Assembly (NCBI GenBank): GCA_051530055.1
Contig: CM121342.1
Span: 5,642,001-5,706,000, forward strand
DNA from: Neoechinorhynchus agilis
Lineage: Eukaryota > Acanthocephala
Direction of reading: 5' to 3'
DNA: 64,000 nt
The notes under the pieces are model-generated. The model was not told the DNA's origin. It saw only the letters and a program-made list of their open reading frames with translations, and ran no database searches. The position numbers and the translations under genes were made by a program. Positions 22,873 through 32,849 of this stretch are shown piece after piece (the first letter of the stretch is position 1; the number at the start of each line of letters is the position of its first letter).

Positions 22873-24512
22873 CTAATATTTATTGCAATCAATAGTACGA
22901 TTAGTATCTTTATCCAAGAATTTATGAATGCGTTTATTTCCTTTCACATCGTATCTCTCAGTGTAATAGCACTCAGTGAAGGTTGAGTTAAACTTTTGTT
23001 CAAATTTAAGGTTTGTCCATATGCTTCGATTCCTAGGATGGAACCATCTTGGGTACGGGCCATATTCATTCTCAATGTAACTTAGTGGATCGCAAGTAAC
23101 CAACAATCTGATTCCGAGTAGATCGCAAGAACACAACTCCCTTATTGGAGACAGTGATCGACTAACATTGATTGAAGGATGTTTTTTGAATCTAAAGAAA
23201 ATCATCTCACATATATCGACTGTTTTTAACTTGGTATATGCAATGGAGCGTATCGTTGTTGGGGTTTTTGAATAAAGTGAACAAATCAAATGTGTACTTT
23301 CCGTTGTAAAGGCGAAGTTCCGTTCCTTGAAGCGATCGCTATCGATTAAACATTAGTATACGAATCATAATCGTTACTTACATGGCCGAACTTTGTTGTC
23401 ACTCGAATGTCCACTCCACCTAAAAACGCATTTGGCACACTTTCGTCGTAGTCTAGATCCATCATTGCGAAATCAACGTCTTTGGATTGTTCAATAATTC
23501 CACATTGACGATACCAACCTTAGAAACGAATGATAATATCGATGAATTATTGACGATGGAATTCTAATTTAAAACTTACCCAACAGAGTTCCACCAGCAA
23601 GAAAAAAGTTCTTTCTCAAATATTTCATTGTTTTTTTCATAGCCACGAGTCCAGGTAAGATTCTTCGGTTTACTCTATCAAGGTCGTGTTTTTGTTCAGG
23701 ATAGATCGCGAATAGTTCCCTTTGTCGAGTTATGTTGCACCCCAGATATTTGGATACTTTGTAATCTCGAATGAACTCGTCAATATTGGCTGGTATATTA
23801 ACTGTTCCGAGTTTTGTTTTCACTTCTTCTAAATCGAATCTGAAAACGATTTGTTTTAAACAAAAAATAACCAAAACCATCTACTTACGTATCAATGGTT
23901 CGTTCCACATCTCCGAAATACCTTTCTTGAGGAAGATTCATTCCACATACGAACATATAGTCACCTATCAATTCAAAATTTAAAAAATACAATTTCACAT
24001 CTTCGTTTGTGGTGGCGGTGGTGACAATGAATCCGCCAATGTTTCCAAAATCTTTACAACGTAACCTTATAATCGCGAACTGCGTCCCTAGACGCGATCT
24101 CAGATTCTGATATTTGAGTTAGCGATTCACTTCAAGTTGACACTCTTACTTTAATCAACGAACTAAATCTTTCACGTTTGACTTTCAAACCAAACGTTAC
24201 TTTGGACGACGTCGTTTTGTTGTAATTCCGGATCCAATCGAGATCGGCGACAAATACATCCTCTTTACTGCTTTCTAAAGTGGCCAAAACATCAACTACA
24301 GCTTCCAGAATCGAGGGCTAAAATCCCCGAGACGTGTATACTCCTTTTTTTGTCGAAAAGAAAATTACCTCCAAAATTATATTTTTGCTTTTTTTGCCCA
24401 AATATCGAGACGAATAAAATATAAATACAATTACGAGAATTGCAAACAAAATTGGACGCCGGCATTTGACGCTCCGTGCAGCGATAAATTGTGTCAAATG
24501 TGATTTTTCCAT
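22873..24512 (-). CDS. FKTN: Fukutin-like ribitol-phosphate transferase (seven exons)
   Basis: Exons 24512-24369, 24317-24150, 24106-23889, 23839-23580, 23518-23382, 23338-23211 and 23191-22873 join to exactly 458 codons (457 residues; human fukutin has 461). The N-terminus is a signal anchor (PILFAILVIVFIFYSS), as expected for a Golgi type II protein. The LicD/NTase-like core shows LAGGTLLGWYRQCGIIEQSKDVDFAM and then FGHRSLQGTELRLYNGKYTFDLF, matching LAGGTLLGWYRQC...TKDVD...KLDIF of FKTN. The C-terminus has LSYIENEYGPYPRW...RSIW, like the YIEANYG-W segment of the family. Known role: adding ribitol phosphate to O-mannosyl glycans of alpha-dystroglycan. All six introns are GT-AG and 19 to about 60 nt. 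The last is only 19 nt and is needed to keep the frame. Confidence 0.9.
23192..23210 (-). other. Ultra-short 19-nt GT-AG intron in fukutin
   Basis: On the minus strand the segment is gtgagatgattttctttag: a consensus-like donor GTGAG, a T-rich tract and TTTAG. Without its removal the frame stops at an in-frame TGA. With it, KNSRYIFKKHPSIN aligns with the KFKYLFPKF region of fukutin and the total coding length is exact. Read as a longer 40-nt intron from an upstream GTTAAA donor, the frame breaks. Confidence 0.75.
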
Positions 24513-24740
24513 CGGTTTTATAGCGAAACTATTTATCTGGAAAGAGTTGCGTTATTTTTTGAAGACATCCAAGAATAAAAACAATGAGTTTCGCTATTAA
24601 AAACATCCATGAATCGAAGTTTGCATATTGGATAAATCAGTGTTTCGGTTACGTTCAATGCTGACCGTTCAGCATCGTTACTCTCGGTAAGAATTTCGAT
24701 GATTCGTTCAAATTGCCGTAAGAGCCGGTCGGGTCAAGTC

Positions 24741-24856
24741 GTCTTTGCTTAGACATCTCGACTGCAGTGAAGATATTTCGAGACGAGGTGCTGAGTCAGT
24801 TCCTTGGCAAACGCTGCATTCGACTCGGTCCTGTCTCGAGTTGTCTAAGCAAAGAC
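24741..24856. mobile_element. Foldback/MITE-like element, ~116 bp
   Basis: Left arm gtctttgcttagacatctcg and right arm cgagttgtctaagcaaagac are reverse complements with one mismatch over at least 20 bp. The inner sequence is unrelated to genes. It is probably a non-autonomous DNA element; the target-site duplication is not clear. It lies 5' of fukutin. Confidence 0.65.
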
Positions 24857-25379
24857 TTTAGTATTTGTCAAAAATCGAAATCGCTTTTTTTGTCGTGAAT
24901 TCATTTTTTTTGAAAGGCTTAGAAAACACAATGTTGCTTCTTGTTTTTTCCAAATCGTATTTTATCATTGAAGAGTGAGAGTTTGTTAATTTATTTAAAA
25001 TCACAGTGAAGGGATTTCGAAAAGTTGGTTCTTACTTTTAGGTATTTCCTTTAAAAGGTTATTCTTGAAAACTAAAAACGACTTAAAAGAACCACAATCA
25101 ATTTTCTTTGTTAGCCTCTTTGGAAGGAAGTCATACAAAGATACTGGAGATTGATTTATAAATTCCAAAAAAGAACCCTTTAAAAAGCACGCTTAAACAA
25201 TGCCAAGGAATGTGATTTTTAATGTTGAAATCTCTGATACGGAATTCTATGGAAATAGGTTTTTAGCGTCGTCAAACAGCGGGAAATATCAACAAAATTA
25301 TTTAAAGCTGCTTTAAATCAATTTTTTCAACGGTAAACTAGTACGTTTTTGCAGGATTATTAATTGTTGGTGAAACGCT

Positions 25380-25835
25380 GTGATTTTGTATGTTGTCAGT
25401 GTGTGTTTTTTAAATCTACAGGGAAGACGAAGAACAAAGGCAGCCTGTATGATGAGCAACGTGGTATATCGGATCACATGCGGCAATTGCAAGGACCAGG
25501 GGAAATCCTGCTGCCACATTGCTAAGACGGAGCGGAGGCTACACCGGCGGGTAACTGAGCATTTCTGTAATGCACGTAACCCGCTCGGGCCGTCGTACGC
25601 GTCAGCACCGTTGGCCACCAATTTTGCTAGGTTATCTACAGGGCATCTGATCCTGTAGACCTTTCTAATGCCGAGGCTCTGATTATTGGTCGTGGAGTAG
25701 CGCCAGCTGATGGGTTACTCAATCGGAAAGATGAATTGTCAGACGGCTTATCACTTTTCTGACCTTTCAGAGTGAGGGAGAGTCCCCGAAGAAGCCGTGA
25801 AGCGGCGAAAATTCGGACAAAATAAAACATCGTAC
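25380..25835 (+). mobile_element. Penelope-like element fragment: GIY-YIG endonuclease end plus 3' terminal region
   Basis: Conceptual translation gives MMSNVVYRITCGNCKDQG..CCHIAKTERRLHRRVTEHF. This is the GIY-YIG-type endonuclease of Penelope-like elements (NVVYxIxC..C...YIGxTxRxLxxRxxEH), with the YIG replaced. It is followed at about 25770-25815 by agtccccgaagaagccgtga..cggcgaaaattcggac, which folds like a hammerhead core (CCGAAGA, stem II, GAAA) closed by GTCC/GGAC. The element is truncated at its 5' side and is dead. Confidence 0.7.
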
Positions 25836-26311
25836 TCGGGAACGTTTTAGAAAAAAAATCTGTCTATACTAAACAATGCGAGTACGCAATAAAGATGCCT
25901 TATATCAATTAATAAAGGAAAAGAGTTAGGAAAGATCCAGTAGCCATGAGTTTTAAAAATATAAACAAAAGCAGCTCTATGAGAGTTGTGCTCGATTTTA
26001 CTTCAAAAATGTAACATCATTTCGAACGAAAATGTTTTAAGATTTTTGGAGTTTATCCCTGGTTTTTTAGGTGTGTTTCTTTGAAGCGTCTATTTGCTCA
26101 ACCCATAATCTGTGGAAATATTTCTCGCAACCATGCTCGATGCACAAAACTCACGTCATCTAGTCTACAGGAGTAATGGGAGTTTCAGAAAAAAACAGCA
26201 CACACAAACATTAAAATCATTCTGAGAATGTGAAAAAACGTGATTGGTTACAGACGAAAAGCGAGCAGATTTTCTAGGCTATAATGAAGAAACGAATCAG
26301 GAGAATTCAAT

Positions 26312-27331
26312 TTATTGTGAAAAAAATGGTACATCTCGAACAAATTCTTGAAATAAGAATGTGTAATCCAGTACTTTATGTTCAAGTATTGGTCTTCGAC
26401 TAAACAACACTTTGTAAGCTTCCTCAGGAGAGGACACTTCTTTGATTTGTAACATATAACAAATACAAACGGACGCAGCACGTCCTCGTCCTCCTTTACA
26501 ATGGACCAAAACCCGCGACCCATCATTTCTACTCTCATATTTCTTAATGAATTCGAGAGCTTTTCGAACGGATTCAACTGAAGGAGGTGTTCCATCCAAC
26601 GTAGGCAAATGTAAATGATCAATTTGAAGTCGTCGATATGTATCTAAAGGTCCTTGATACTCTGCACACATGTTTACGACTGCTTTAAGATTACAATGAT
26701 CCGATAACCATTCAATATCTGATCTGAATGGAAGCGAGGACAACAAGATTGTCCTATTAACTTCTGTGTAGAATCCATTTTTCGGCGTAGAACAGGAATG
26801 TCTTAGATTGAACAATGATTGTACCGTTTAGAGATCGATCATTGGTCAAGATATTCGTTCGTTACTGATGTTTCCATCATGAAGCAGCCGTGAATTGAAT
26901 GCGTATTTAAAAAGAAAACAGCACAATAGAATGGGTGGATCCCAAAGAAACCGTATCACGAATCGATTGAGAGACCATCGATCAAGTGGACAGTGTTGAT
27001 CCCGTCGGCATTCTCGTAAGTAGTAAATCGGAAGCAAAGGAGTTATAAACATGTATTTGGCACCACATGGAACACCGAGAATATGAGATACAATTAAAAA
27101 TAAGGTTGAATTGTAAAGAATCATAATCACCGTTACGAATAGATAGTTGATAATGTCCTTTTTAGGAAAGACTTCTTTTAAATTTGCACGTTTATCAGCT
27201 GAACGTCGGCTCAGGACGGCCAATAGAACCGGCAAGACACTAACTTTAGCCGATACAAACCGGGCCAACAAGACAGAAATCGCACCAAAAACGAAAAAAT
27301 AATCGATATGCTTTACATTGTCGATCAACAT
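26312..27331 (-). CDS. Multi-pass membrane protein fused to a dual-specificity phosphatase domain
   Basis: Two open blocks in the same frame: 27331-26849 (161 codons) and 26812-26312 (166 codons plus stop). They are separated by about 36 nt carrying in-frame TGA and TAA and bounded by an inverted repeat. The first block has about four hydrophobic segments (VFGAISVLLARFV, LFVTVIMILYNSTLFLIVS, FITPLLPIYYL, LWDPPILLCCFLFKYAF). The second is a complete compact DSP: NGFYTEVNRTILLSSLPFRSD, the general acid region LHLPTLDGTPPS and the P-loop VHCKGGRGRAAS (HCxxGxxR). The closest known family is PTPMT1/PLIP-like phosphatases. It has no Met of its own before the DSP core, so fusion with the membrane block is expected. 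An acceptor-like CATTTTTTTGTAG lies directly before the ATG. Confidence 0.75.
26813..26848 (-). other. Short inverted-repeat intervening sequence in the phosphatase gene
   Basis: On the minus strand, ttgaccaatgat and atcattgttcaa (11 of 12 pairing) face each other across about 25 nt that hold in-frame TGA and TAA stops. Excision near these arms (for example after the Ser codon and before TTC) gives a continuous membrane-phosphatase protein. No frame-compatible GT-AG pair was found. Exact ends are inferred. Confidence 0.5.
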
Positions 27332-27639
27332 CTACAAAAAAATGAGTTTAAAAGAGCAAGAGCTATGAATCCAACAGCAAAATCAAGCGAAATAACGATG
27401 CTCAAACGAAGTTCTTATAAAAGAAAGCTGTCTGCCTGACGCTGTGTCGACGTATGAACAAACGTCTCAAGAGATAAAAGACATTTCAGTCCACTTGCGT
27501 TGAAAACAACGTCAAAATCAGTTAAATTCTCGAATTACGAAAATTGGAATTTATCTCATTCATCGTCAAATGATTTCTATGTTCTTTTAAATTTTCCACG
27601 TTTTTGTGCAAAGAAATCTGAACACGAATGGTTTTAGAC

Positions 27640-28120
27640 GTTTCATTGGTGGCTCAGCCGGTAGTCCCTTTTGATAGAGTTTGTTGGGAAAACTGGTTCG
27701 AATCCGTTACCGCTGAAGGGAGAACAATCAAAAGGGATGAATCTCGCCTCCTCCTCGGGAGGTATCTGAGAATCCTGAGGGATTCTTACGAACTAATAAC
27801 CGTCTACGGTCTTGGGGGGGCATTGAGCACAGTCCCAGACCAATGAATCGGCGATGGACTGCGGGTGTCCATTTGGCCGTGTTTGGATGTTGGGTCAAAG
27901 GGTTCGAATCCACGGTCGCCAAAGGGAGAACAATCAAAGGGGGAGGGAGAACTCGCTGATGACAATCGTCTCTTCGGGAGGTATCCGAGAATCCTGAGGG
28001 ATTCTTACGAACTTATAACCGTCTGATGTATAATTGGTTTTGCTCTATGCCTAAAAAATGAGCCGGGCAAGAAGGGACAAACTAGAAATTTAATGATGAT
28101 GAAAAAACAAAACCGGCTTG
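27640..28120 (+). repeat. tRNA-derived SINE copies (two, degraded, in tandem)
   Basis: A head with a perfect B box (ggttcgaatcc) is followed by a body ggaggtatctgagaatcc...gaggg and a 3' part (attggttt.gctctatgcct..aaatgagccgg..aagaaggga, ccggcttgcca). A second copy with its own gttcgaatcc starts near 27880. The 3' part is shared with the SINEs at 42.8-44 kb. They are non-coding, transcribed by RNA polymerase III when active. Confidence 0.7.
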
Positions 28121-28358
28121 CCAGAATAAAACTCAAAAATCGCTGATTGGGTCAAGCAATTCCGGCACGTCCATAAATGCGCATTTAAGGAACCAATCGA
28201 CTATAAATGGATTAAACTTGGAATTTGTTTTCGATCGATGTTCTAGATTAGTCGAAAATTTTCAGTGCTCCTTTTCCATCTAAATAAATTGTAGATTTAT
28301 CAAAAATGGAATCGATTGATACACAGCGAACTGGTTCATTTCATCGTATTTTCGATCA

Positions 28359-28430
28359 GGCTCAGTGGTCTAGTGGTATGATTCTCGCTTCGGGTGCGAG
28401 AGGTCCCGGGTTCAATTCCCGGCTGAGCCC
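28359..28430 (+). tRNA. trnP-CGG: tRNA-Pro (anticodon CGG)
   Basis: The 72-nt gene has acceptor stem GGCTCAG/CTGAGCC, D-arm with A box TGGTCTAGTGG, anticodon stem-loop CTCGC-TTCGGGT-GCGAG (anticodon CGG), T-arm CCGGG-TTCAATT-CCCGG with a B box, and discriminator C. It differs from vertebrate tRNA-Pro(CGG) at only a few stem positions, with compensation. There is no intron. It looks functional. A 111-bp tandem repeat starts right after it. Confidence 0.96.
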
Positions 28431-28439
28431 AACAGGTCG

Positions 28440-28770
28440 AATCAAAAAGTTATTTTTAAATAATCCCACTTTTTCCTTTCGGTTTCGAGGATCTGTTGGA
28501 ATATTTCGATATCGTCCTAAAAGATTTTCTCCCAGTAAAATTTTTTCCGAATCAAAAAGTTATTTTTAAATAATCCCACTTTTTCCTTTCGGTTTCGAGG
28601 ATCTGTTGAAATATTTCGATATCGTCCTAAAAGATTTTCTCCCAGTAAAATTTTTTCCGAATCAAAAAGTTATTTTTAAATAATCCCACTTTTTCCTTTC
28701 GGTTTCGAGGATCTGTTGAAATATTTCGATATCGTCCTAAAAGATTTTCTCCCAGTAAAATTTTTTCCAT
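28440..28770. repeat. Tandem repeat, ~111-bp unit, 3 copies, directly downstream of tRNA-Pro
   Basis: The unit is gaatcaaaaagttattttta, cccactttttcctttcggtt, cgaggatctgttg.aatattt, cgatatcgtcctaaaagatt, ttctcccagtaaaatttttt. The copies are nearly identical (one G/A change). It starts within about 12 nt of the tRNA 3' end. Confidence 0.95.
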
Positions 28771-28921
28771 TTCTTCAAGTCTCAGATTTGTTTGAAGAAT
28801 ATCATGGGCTCACAGTACGTTCTCGACACCGTCGGCTATTATTTTTCGACTCCACACGAGGGAGCCGTGCCTGTGACGCTGGCGGTATTCCCTCGTTGTA
28901 TGGCCATGCTGATTTTTTGAA

Positions 28922-29278
28922 TTAGGTATGACCTTTGATTGCGATCAGATGCAGCTCGGCGCAGAATTTGAGAGGTGACTCACCGAATGCCCCATTCGTT
29001 TCCACCCCGAAAGGAAAGATGTGAGACTTGCTGTCATCTTTCGGCCGCTGTCGAAGCATCATTTTGGATGGAGGGCGCCAGTTCCTGGGACGCTTTCCAT
29101 CATCGGAACGACATTGGTTCCAATACGTTCGGTGCATGATAATATTGTTTATCTCCGTGTGTCTCGCGATTAGTCTGCTGGATATTTTGCAGTGGAGCTG
29201 ACTCATCGACCTCGGCACCACATCTGCATTTGTGAGACGGACACGATAGCACTCCTCCCAACCTGATAGCGACGGCAA
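28922..29278 (-). mobile_element. Fragment of the same broken retroelement family as at 12.9-14.0 kb
   Basis: The minus strand reads DDGKRP and later SHIFPFGVETNGAFGE, matching the KRP and FIPIAVETLGCFGK segments of the 12.9-14.0 kb element. It is an old, short remnant. Confidence 0.5.
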
Positions 29279-29614
29279 TTCTAACCGATTCGTCTTCGAG
29301 GCGCGTCCCGAGATAAATTATTGGCAGTCCGTTCAGTCGAAGAGCTGAGAAGCCACGTCGAGTTTCCCTTTTAGTGTGTTATAGGTTCACAAAGGATAAT
29401 TCAGACATTTTAAGAGTCATTATCGGGAATAAATTGGCCAATTTTCATCGTTGTTCTGAATCGCCGACAAAAAAAGAAGAAGGTAGTAGAACGACACGAA
29501 TTTACGCGACAATCGTCGGACTTCATCCTTTTTTTTTGATGTGAATGAAAGCTCTTCGAAAACAGACGAAATATTTTTTTTAATTTCCGTCTCAAAAATG
29601 TATGTTTATTGGAA

Positions 29615-30813
29615 TCACTTTAATGATTTTTGAGTGAGCATCTCACACAACATTGTCTCTAATTTGATTGCATCAGATGCGAAATTCTGAATACCTTCAT
29701 CTAATTTATCGCTCGCCATTTGATCTTCGTCTAAATGGTATTGAAAAAGTGATTTGTCAAGTGGTCCAAGGAACGGTTCCACTCTACATGGTCCTTCTTT
29801 TGCATTTCTATCCAAATATCTTTTAACTACATCACCACTCATTGATTTCAATTGATCCATCAAATCGGGACTGATCGTCAACAAGTCGATTCCAGCTAAT
29901 GCAAGAATCTCATCCACGTTTCTAAACGAAGCACCCATCACTTGAGTGTTAAAGCCTTGTTTTCTGTAAAGCTCAAAAATCCTGTAGACACTCTTCACGC
30001 CCGGATCATCTCTTCCAGTACCAACCTCTTCTGGCTTTTCCTTCTTGTACCAATCGAGTATTCTACCGACGAATGGAGAAATGAGCGTTACTTTGGCTTC
30101 AGCACACGCTTGTGCTTGAATTAACGAAAAAAGAAGAGTTAAATTACAATTGATTCCATGAGGCTCTTGTTGTTCAACAAAAATTCTATCTCGCTCATAT
30201 GAGAATCTTAAATCACTCCAAATAATTATCATTGGCTGCTGCAAACAACATTGACGACCGCACATGATCGCTTTGAACGAATTCGACAAACAAATCTAAT
30301 TTGTTCATTTTTTTGTTGAATTTCATGAGTATAAATCGAAAAGTAGACCACCAACATAAGATAGAATCAATGTCCTAAAATCTTAGCAGCCTGAATGCCT
30401 TCCCACGTAGAAGGCAACTTTATAAGTATTCTACTCTTGTCTATTCCACGGTCCGAATAATTTTTAATAATGCGTTTTGCCGCTTCGATTTGCTTATCGA
30501 TGTCGTAAGCTAATCTGGCATCGACCTCAGTCGATACTCTGCCAGGAATAATCTTTAATATTTCAACTCCAAACTCAATTACGACGCGTTCAGCTGCCTG
30601 AGATACTTTGCACTTCAATGGGCATTCGTCTAAAGAAGCGATTTCGGTTATTACTCTATCAATTATCGGTTTATAGACTGGCATCTTGGCTGCTTTTAGT
30701 ACCAGTGAAGGATTGGTTGTAGCGTCCGTCGGAGAGTATTTGTTGATGAGATCGAAATCAGCTGTGTCAGCGACAACAATCGACATTTCCTTGAGCTTTT
30801 CAAGAGCGTTCAT
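29615..30813 (-). CDS. TALDO1: Transaldolase
   Basis: Exon 1 (30813-30376, 146 codons) and exon 2 (30175-29615) give 332 residues, close to the human 337. The enzyme moves a dihydroxyacetone unit between sedoheptulose-7-P and glyceraldehyde-3-P in the non-oxidative pentose phosphate pathway (cytosol). Visible signatures are DATTNPSLVL near the N-terminus, the Schiff-base lysine in ILIKLPSTWEGIQAAK (Lys132), GINCNLTLLFSL, LISPFVGRILDWYK, VMGASFRN and LTISPDLMDQL. The exons are split between AAKIL and EQQEPHGINCN by a 200-nt segment that lacks a usable GT donor and has inverted-repeat ends. The start ATG is preceded directly by CGACTTTAG, an acceptor-like site. Confidence 0.95.
30176..30375 (-). 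other. 200-nt non-canonical intron with inverted-repeat ends in transaldolase
   Basis: On the minus strand it begins GGACATTGATTCTATCT and ends AGATAGAATTTTTGTT. The core arms attctatct/agatagaat lie at plus-strand 30359-30367 and 30183-30191. No GT occurs between the conserved AAKIL codons and the in-frame TGA that follows. The first upstream GT would delete the conserved WEGIQAAK segment. Removal of exactly 200 nt, or that window shifted by one G, gives KILEQQEPHGINCN, matching KELEEKDGIHCN of other transaldolases. Confidence 0.75.
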
Positions 30814-31203
30814 CTAAAGTCGTTGGAGTTTAAAGAAACAGAACCAGTTGTCACCCATTGTCTAATTGGCGATTTTAAATGGGGGTTTTTAAAAGAAACG
30901 AAATAATCAAAACACAACGCATTATTCATTCTTTATTTTAAAGTGACGAGAACGCAAGACGGCGGTTGTGCGTGTGCAGCAAACGGGTTAAAGTTTTTTT
31001 AACTCAAGAGCAAAAAAAAGGTACTTCAGGCTAAAAATCTAGGTTAACTTTGCTCCTTGCATAAAATGCATTATATCAATCTTTTGATAACAGAAAAATA
31101 TTATTGTATTTGCTAATATAACACAAAAAAATTTTAATTAATTTTACCTAAGAGACCTTAAATTTAACCAAATAATACAAACCACTTACAAAAGCAATCA
31201 AAA

Positions 31204-31830
31204 GCATATAACTTTTCCCTCATAAGATTTTTTTTCGCTAATTTTTGGTACTTGGTAATCTTTCCTCAAAAAAAAGGAAGGAAAATAAACCAAATATAAC
31301 ATTGTCTCAGTATAAATTTAATTCCTCTATCGCCCAAAATCAAAGTCGCTTAAAAGCTTAAAGAATATGACTTTTCCCTCATAAGATTTTTTTCGCTGAT
31401 TTTTGGTACTTGGTAATCTTTCCTCAAAAAAAAGGAAGGAAAATAAACCAAATATAACATTGTCTCAGTATAAATTTAATTTCTCTATCGCCCAAAATCA
31501 AAGTCGCTTAAAAGCTTAAAGAATATGACTTTTCCCTCATAAGATTTTTTCGCTAATTTTTGGTACTTGGTAATCTTTCCTCAAAAAAAAGGAAGGAAAA
31601 TAAACCAAATATAAGATTGTCTCAGTATAAATTTAATTCCTCTATCGCCCAAAATCAAAGTCGCTTAAAAGCTTAAAGAATATGACTTTTCCCTCATAAG
31701 ATTTTTTTCCCTGATTAATGGTACTTGGTAATCTTTCCTCAAAAAAGGGAAGGAAAATAAACCAAATATAAGATTGTCTCAGTATAAATTTAATTCCTCT
31801 ATCGCCCAAAATCAAAGTAAGTCGCTTACA
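31204..31830. repeat. Tandem repeat, ~160-bp unit, 4 copies
   Basis: The unit contains acttttccctcataagattt, tttttggtacttggtaatct, ttcctcaaaaaaaaggaagg, aaataaaccaaatataa.att and gtctcagtataaatttaatt. It lies between transa ldolase and the dynein-light-chain-domain gene. The short motif cctcaaaaaaaaggaagg is a weak inverted repeat inside each unit. Confidence 0.95.
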
Positions 31831-32021
31831 ACTTCATTAACTTAGTTAGCAAGTGAACAAAAAGAAGAACTCAAAATTCTAAAGCTTTGAAATCCGAGTT
31901 TTTGGGAACCCAATGAATGCATTGAACCCAAAAAAACCCAAGATTTTTAAATTTTAAAGGCGTTCGCTGTTGTCATGACATCGTCGCTCGTGTGTATAAT
32001 GTATTCGTGAAATGAACGACA

Positions 32022-32849
32022 ATGACAAACAGAGACACTCACCAAGGATTCATTGAGCAAAAGAGCGTAGTAGATCGAGGTTCTATTGGATACCGATCGT
32101 CCGACGAAGAAGCGGAGACTGGTGAAGGTTCCGGTGGTGCGTTAGTGATGGATGAGGATCAAACTGAGAGGAAACCATCAACCTTGTTGACCACTAATGA
32201 CCACCAACAAAAAGATGAAACTAATATGGATTACTTGGATGAGGACGATGCCACAAAATGTCTTCGTTGGATTGAAAAAGATATGGATAGTATGATTAAA
32301 GCAAATATACCAATCGTTGAGTCTGATATAAAGAATAAAATAGGAAAGAGTTATGAACTCACGGACGATCCTAGATTTAGGTATCTTGCTTATTTGAGAT
32401 CTATGAATCTAGAAGATACTACTACATTGAATCATCCATATGATTTTGTTATCTCAATGGATGTCGTTACGGATCCGATAAAAGTATTAAAAGCTATTCG
32501 ACCGAAAACGACCGATTTCACTCCTAAATCTGCACAGATAAAAACGACAACAATGACATCGAATCAAACTGAGGATTTGATCTGCATGACAGCTTGGTTA
32601 CTAAATCTAGACATTCCTCTAGATCAAGTGGCAAAATATTTAAGCGAACTGATCAGTCGGCGGTATCTCGGATTGTGGAATGTCGCTTTAGGACGCTTCT
32701 TGAGTATTTGTTTGGCTCATAATGCCAAGTCCATGCTTTTTTTATCATTCGGTCGACTGGAAGTGATAATCTTCTTAAATTCGTACGCAACGGGATCCCA
32801 CAACTACAATCGCTCCTTTTCTAGTGAAGTTGACATTTTTGAAGAATAA
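32022..32849 (+). CDS. Protein with C-terminal dynein-light-chain (LC8-like) domain
   Basis: Single 275-codon exon. Residues from about 180 on (TEDLICMTAWLL...DQVAKYLSELISRRYLGLWNVALGRFLSICLAHNAKSMLFLSFGRLEVIIFLNS) line up along their whole length with LC8 dynein light chains (QDAVDCATQALE...[48 protein letters not shown]). The paired helices, the GR turn and the strand F-x-LG/FG-x-x-x-I are in register. The ~180-residue N-terminus is acidic and probably disordered at first, then charged (TKCLRWIEKDMDSMIKAN). Typical LC8 proteins are about 90 residues, so this is a divergent, extended member. Its role could be axonemal or cytoplasmic dynein binding; not demonstrated. No introns were seen. Confidence 0.7.
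   Translation: MTNRDTHQGFIEQKSVVDRGSIGYRSSDEEAETGEGSGGALVMDEDQTERKPSTLLTTNDHQQKDETNMDYLDEDDATKCLRWIEKDMDSMIKANIPIVESDIKNKIGKSYELTDDPRFRYLAYLRSMNLEDTTTLNHPYDFVISMDVVTDPIKVLKAIRPKTTDFTPKSAQIKTTTMTSNQTEDLICMTAWLLNLDIPLDQVAKYLSELISRRYLGLWNVALGRFLSICLAHNAKSMLFLSFGRLEVIIFLNSYATGSHNYNRSFSSEVDIFEE

Noticed and set aside
30360-30420. Canonical GT donor for the transaldolase intron at TCTAC-GTGGGAAG
   Set aside because: It would delete the conserved WEGIQAAKIL segment next to the catalytic lysine.
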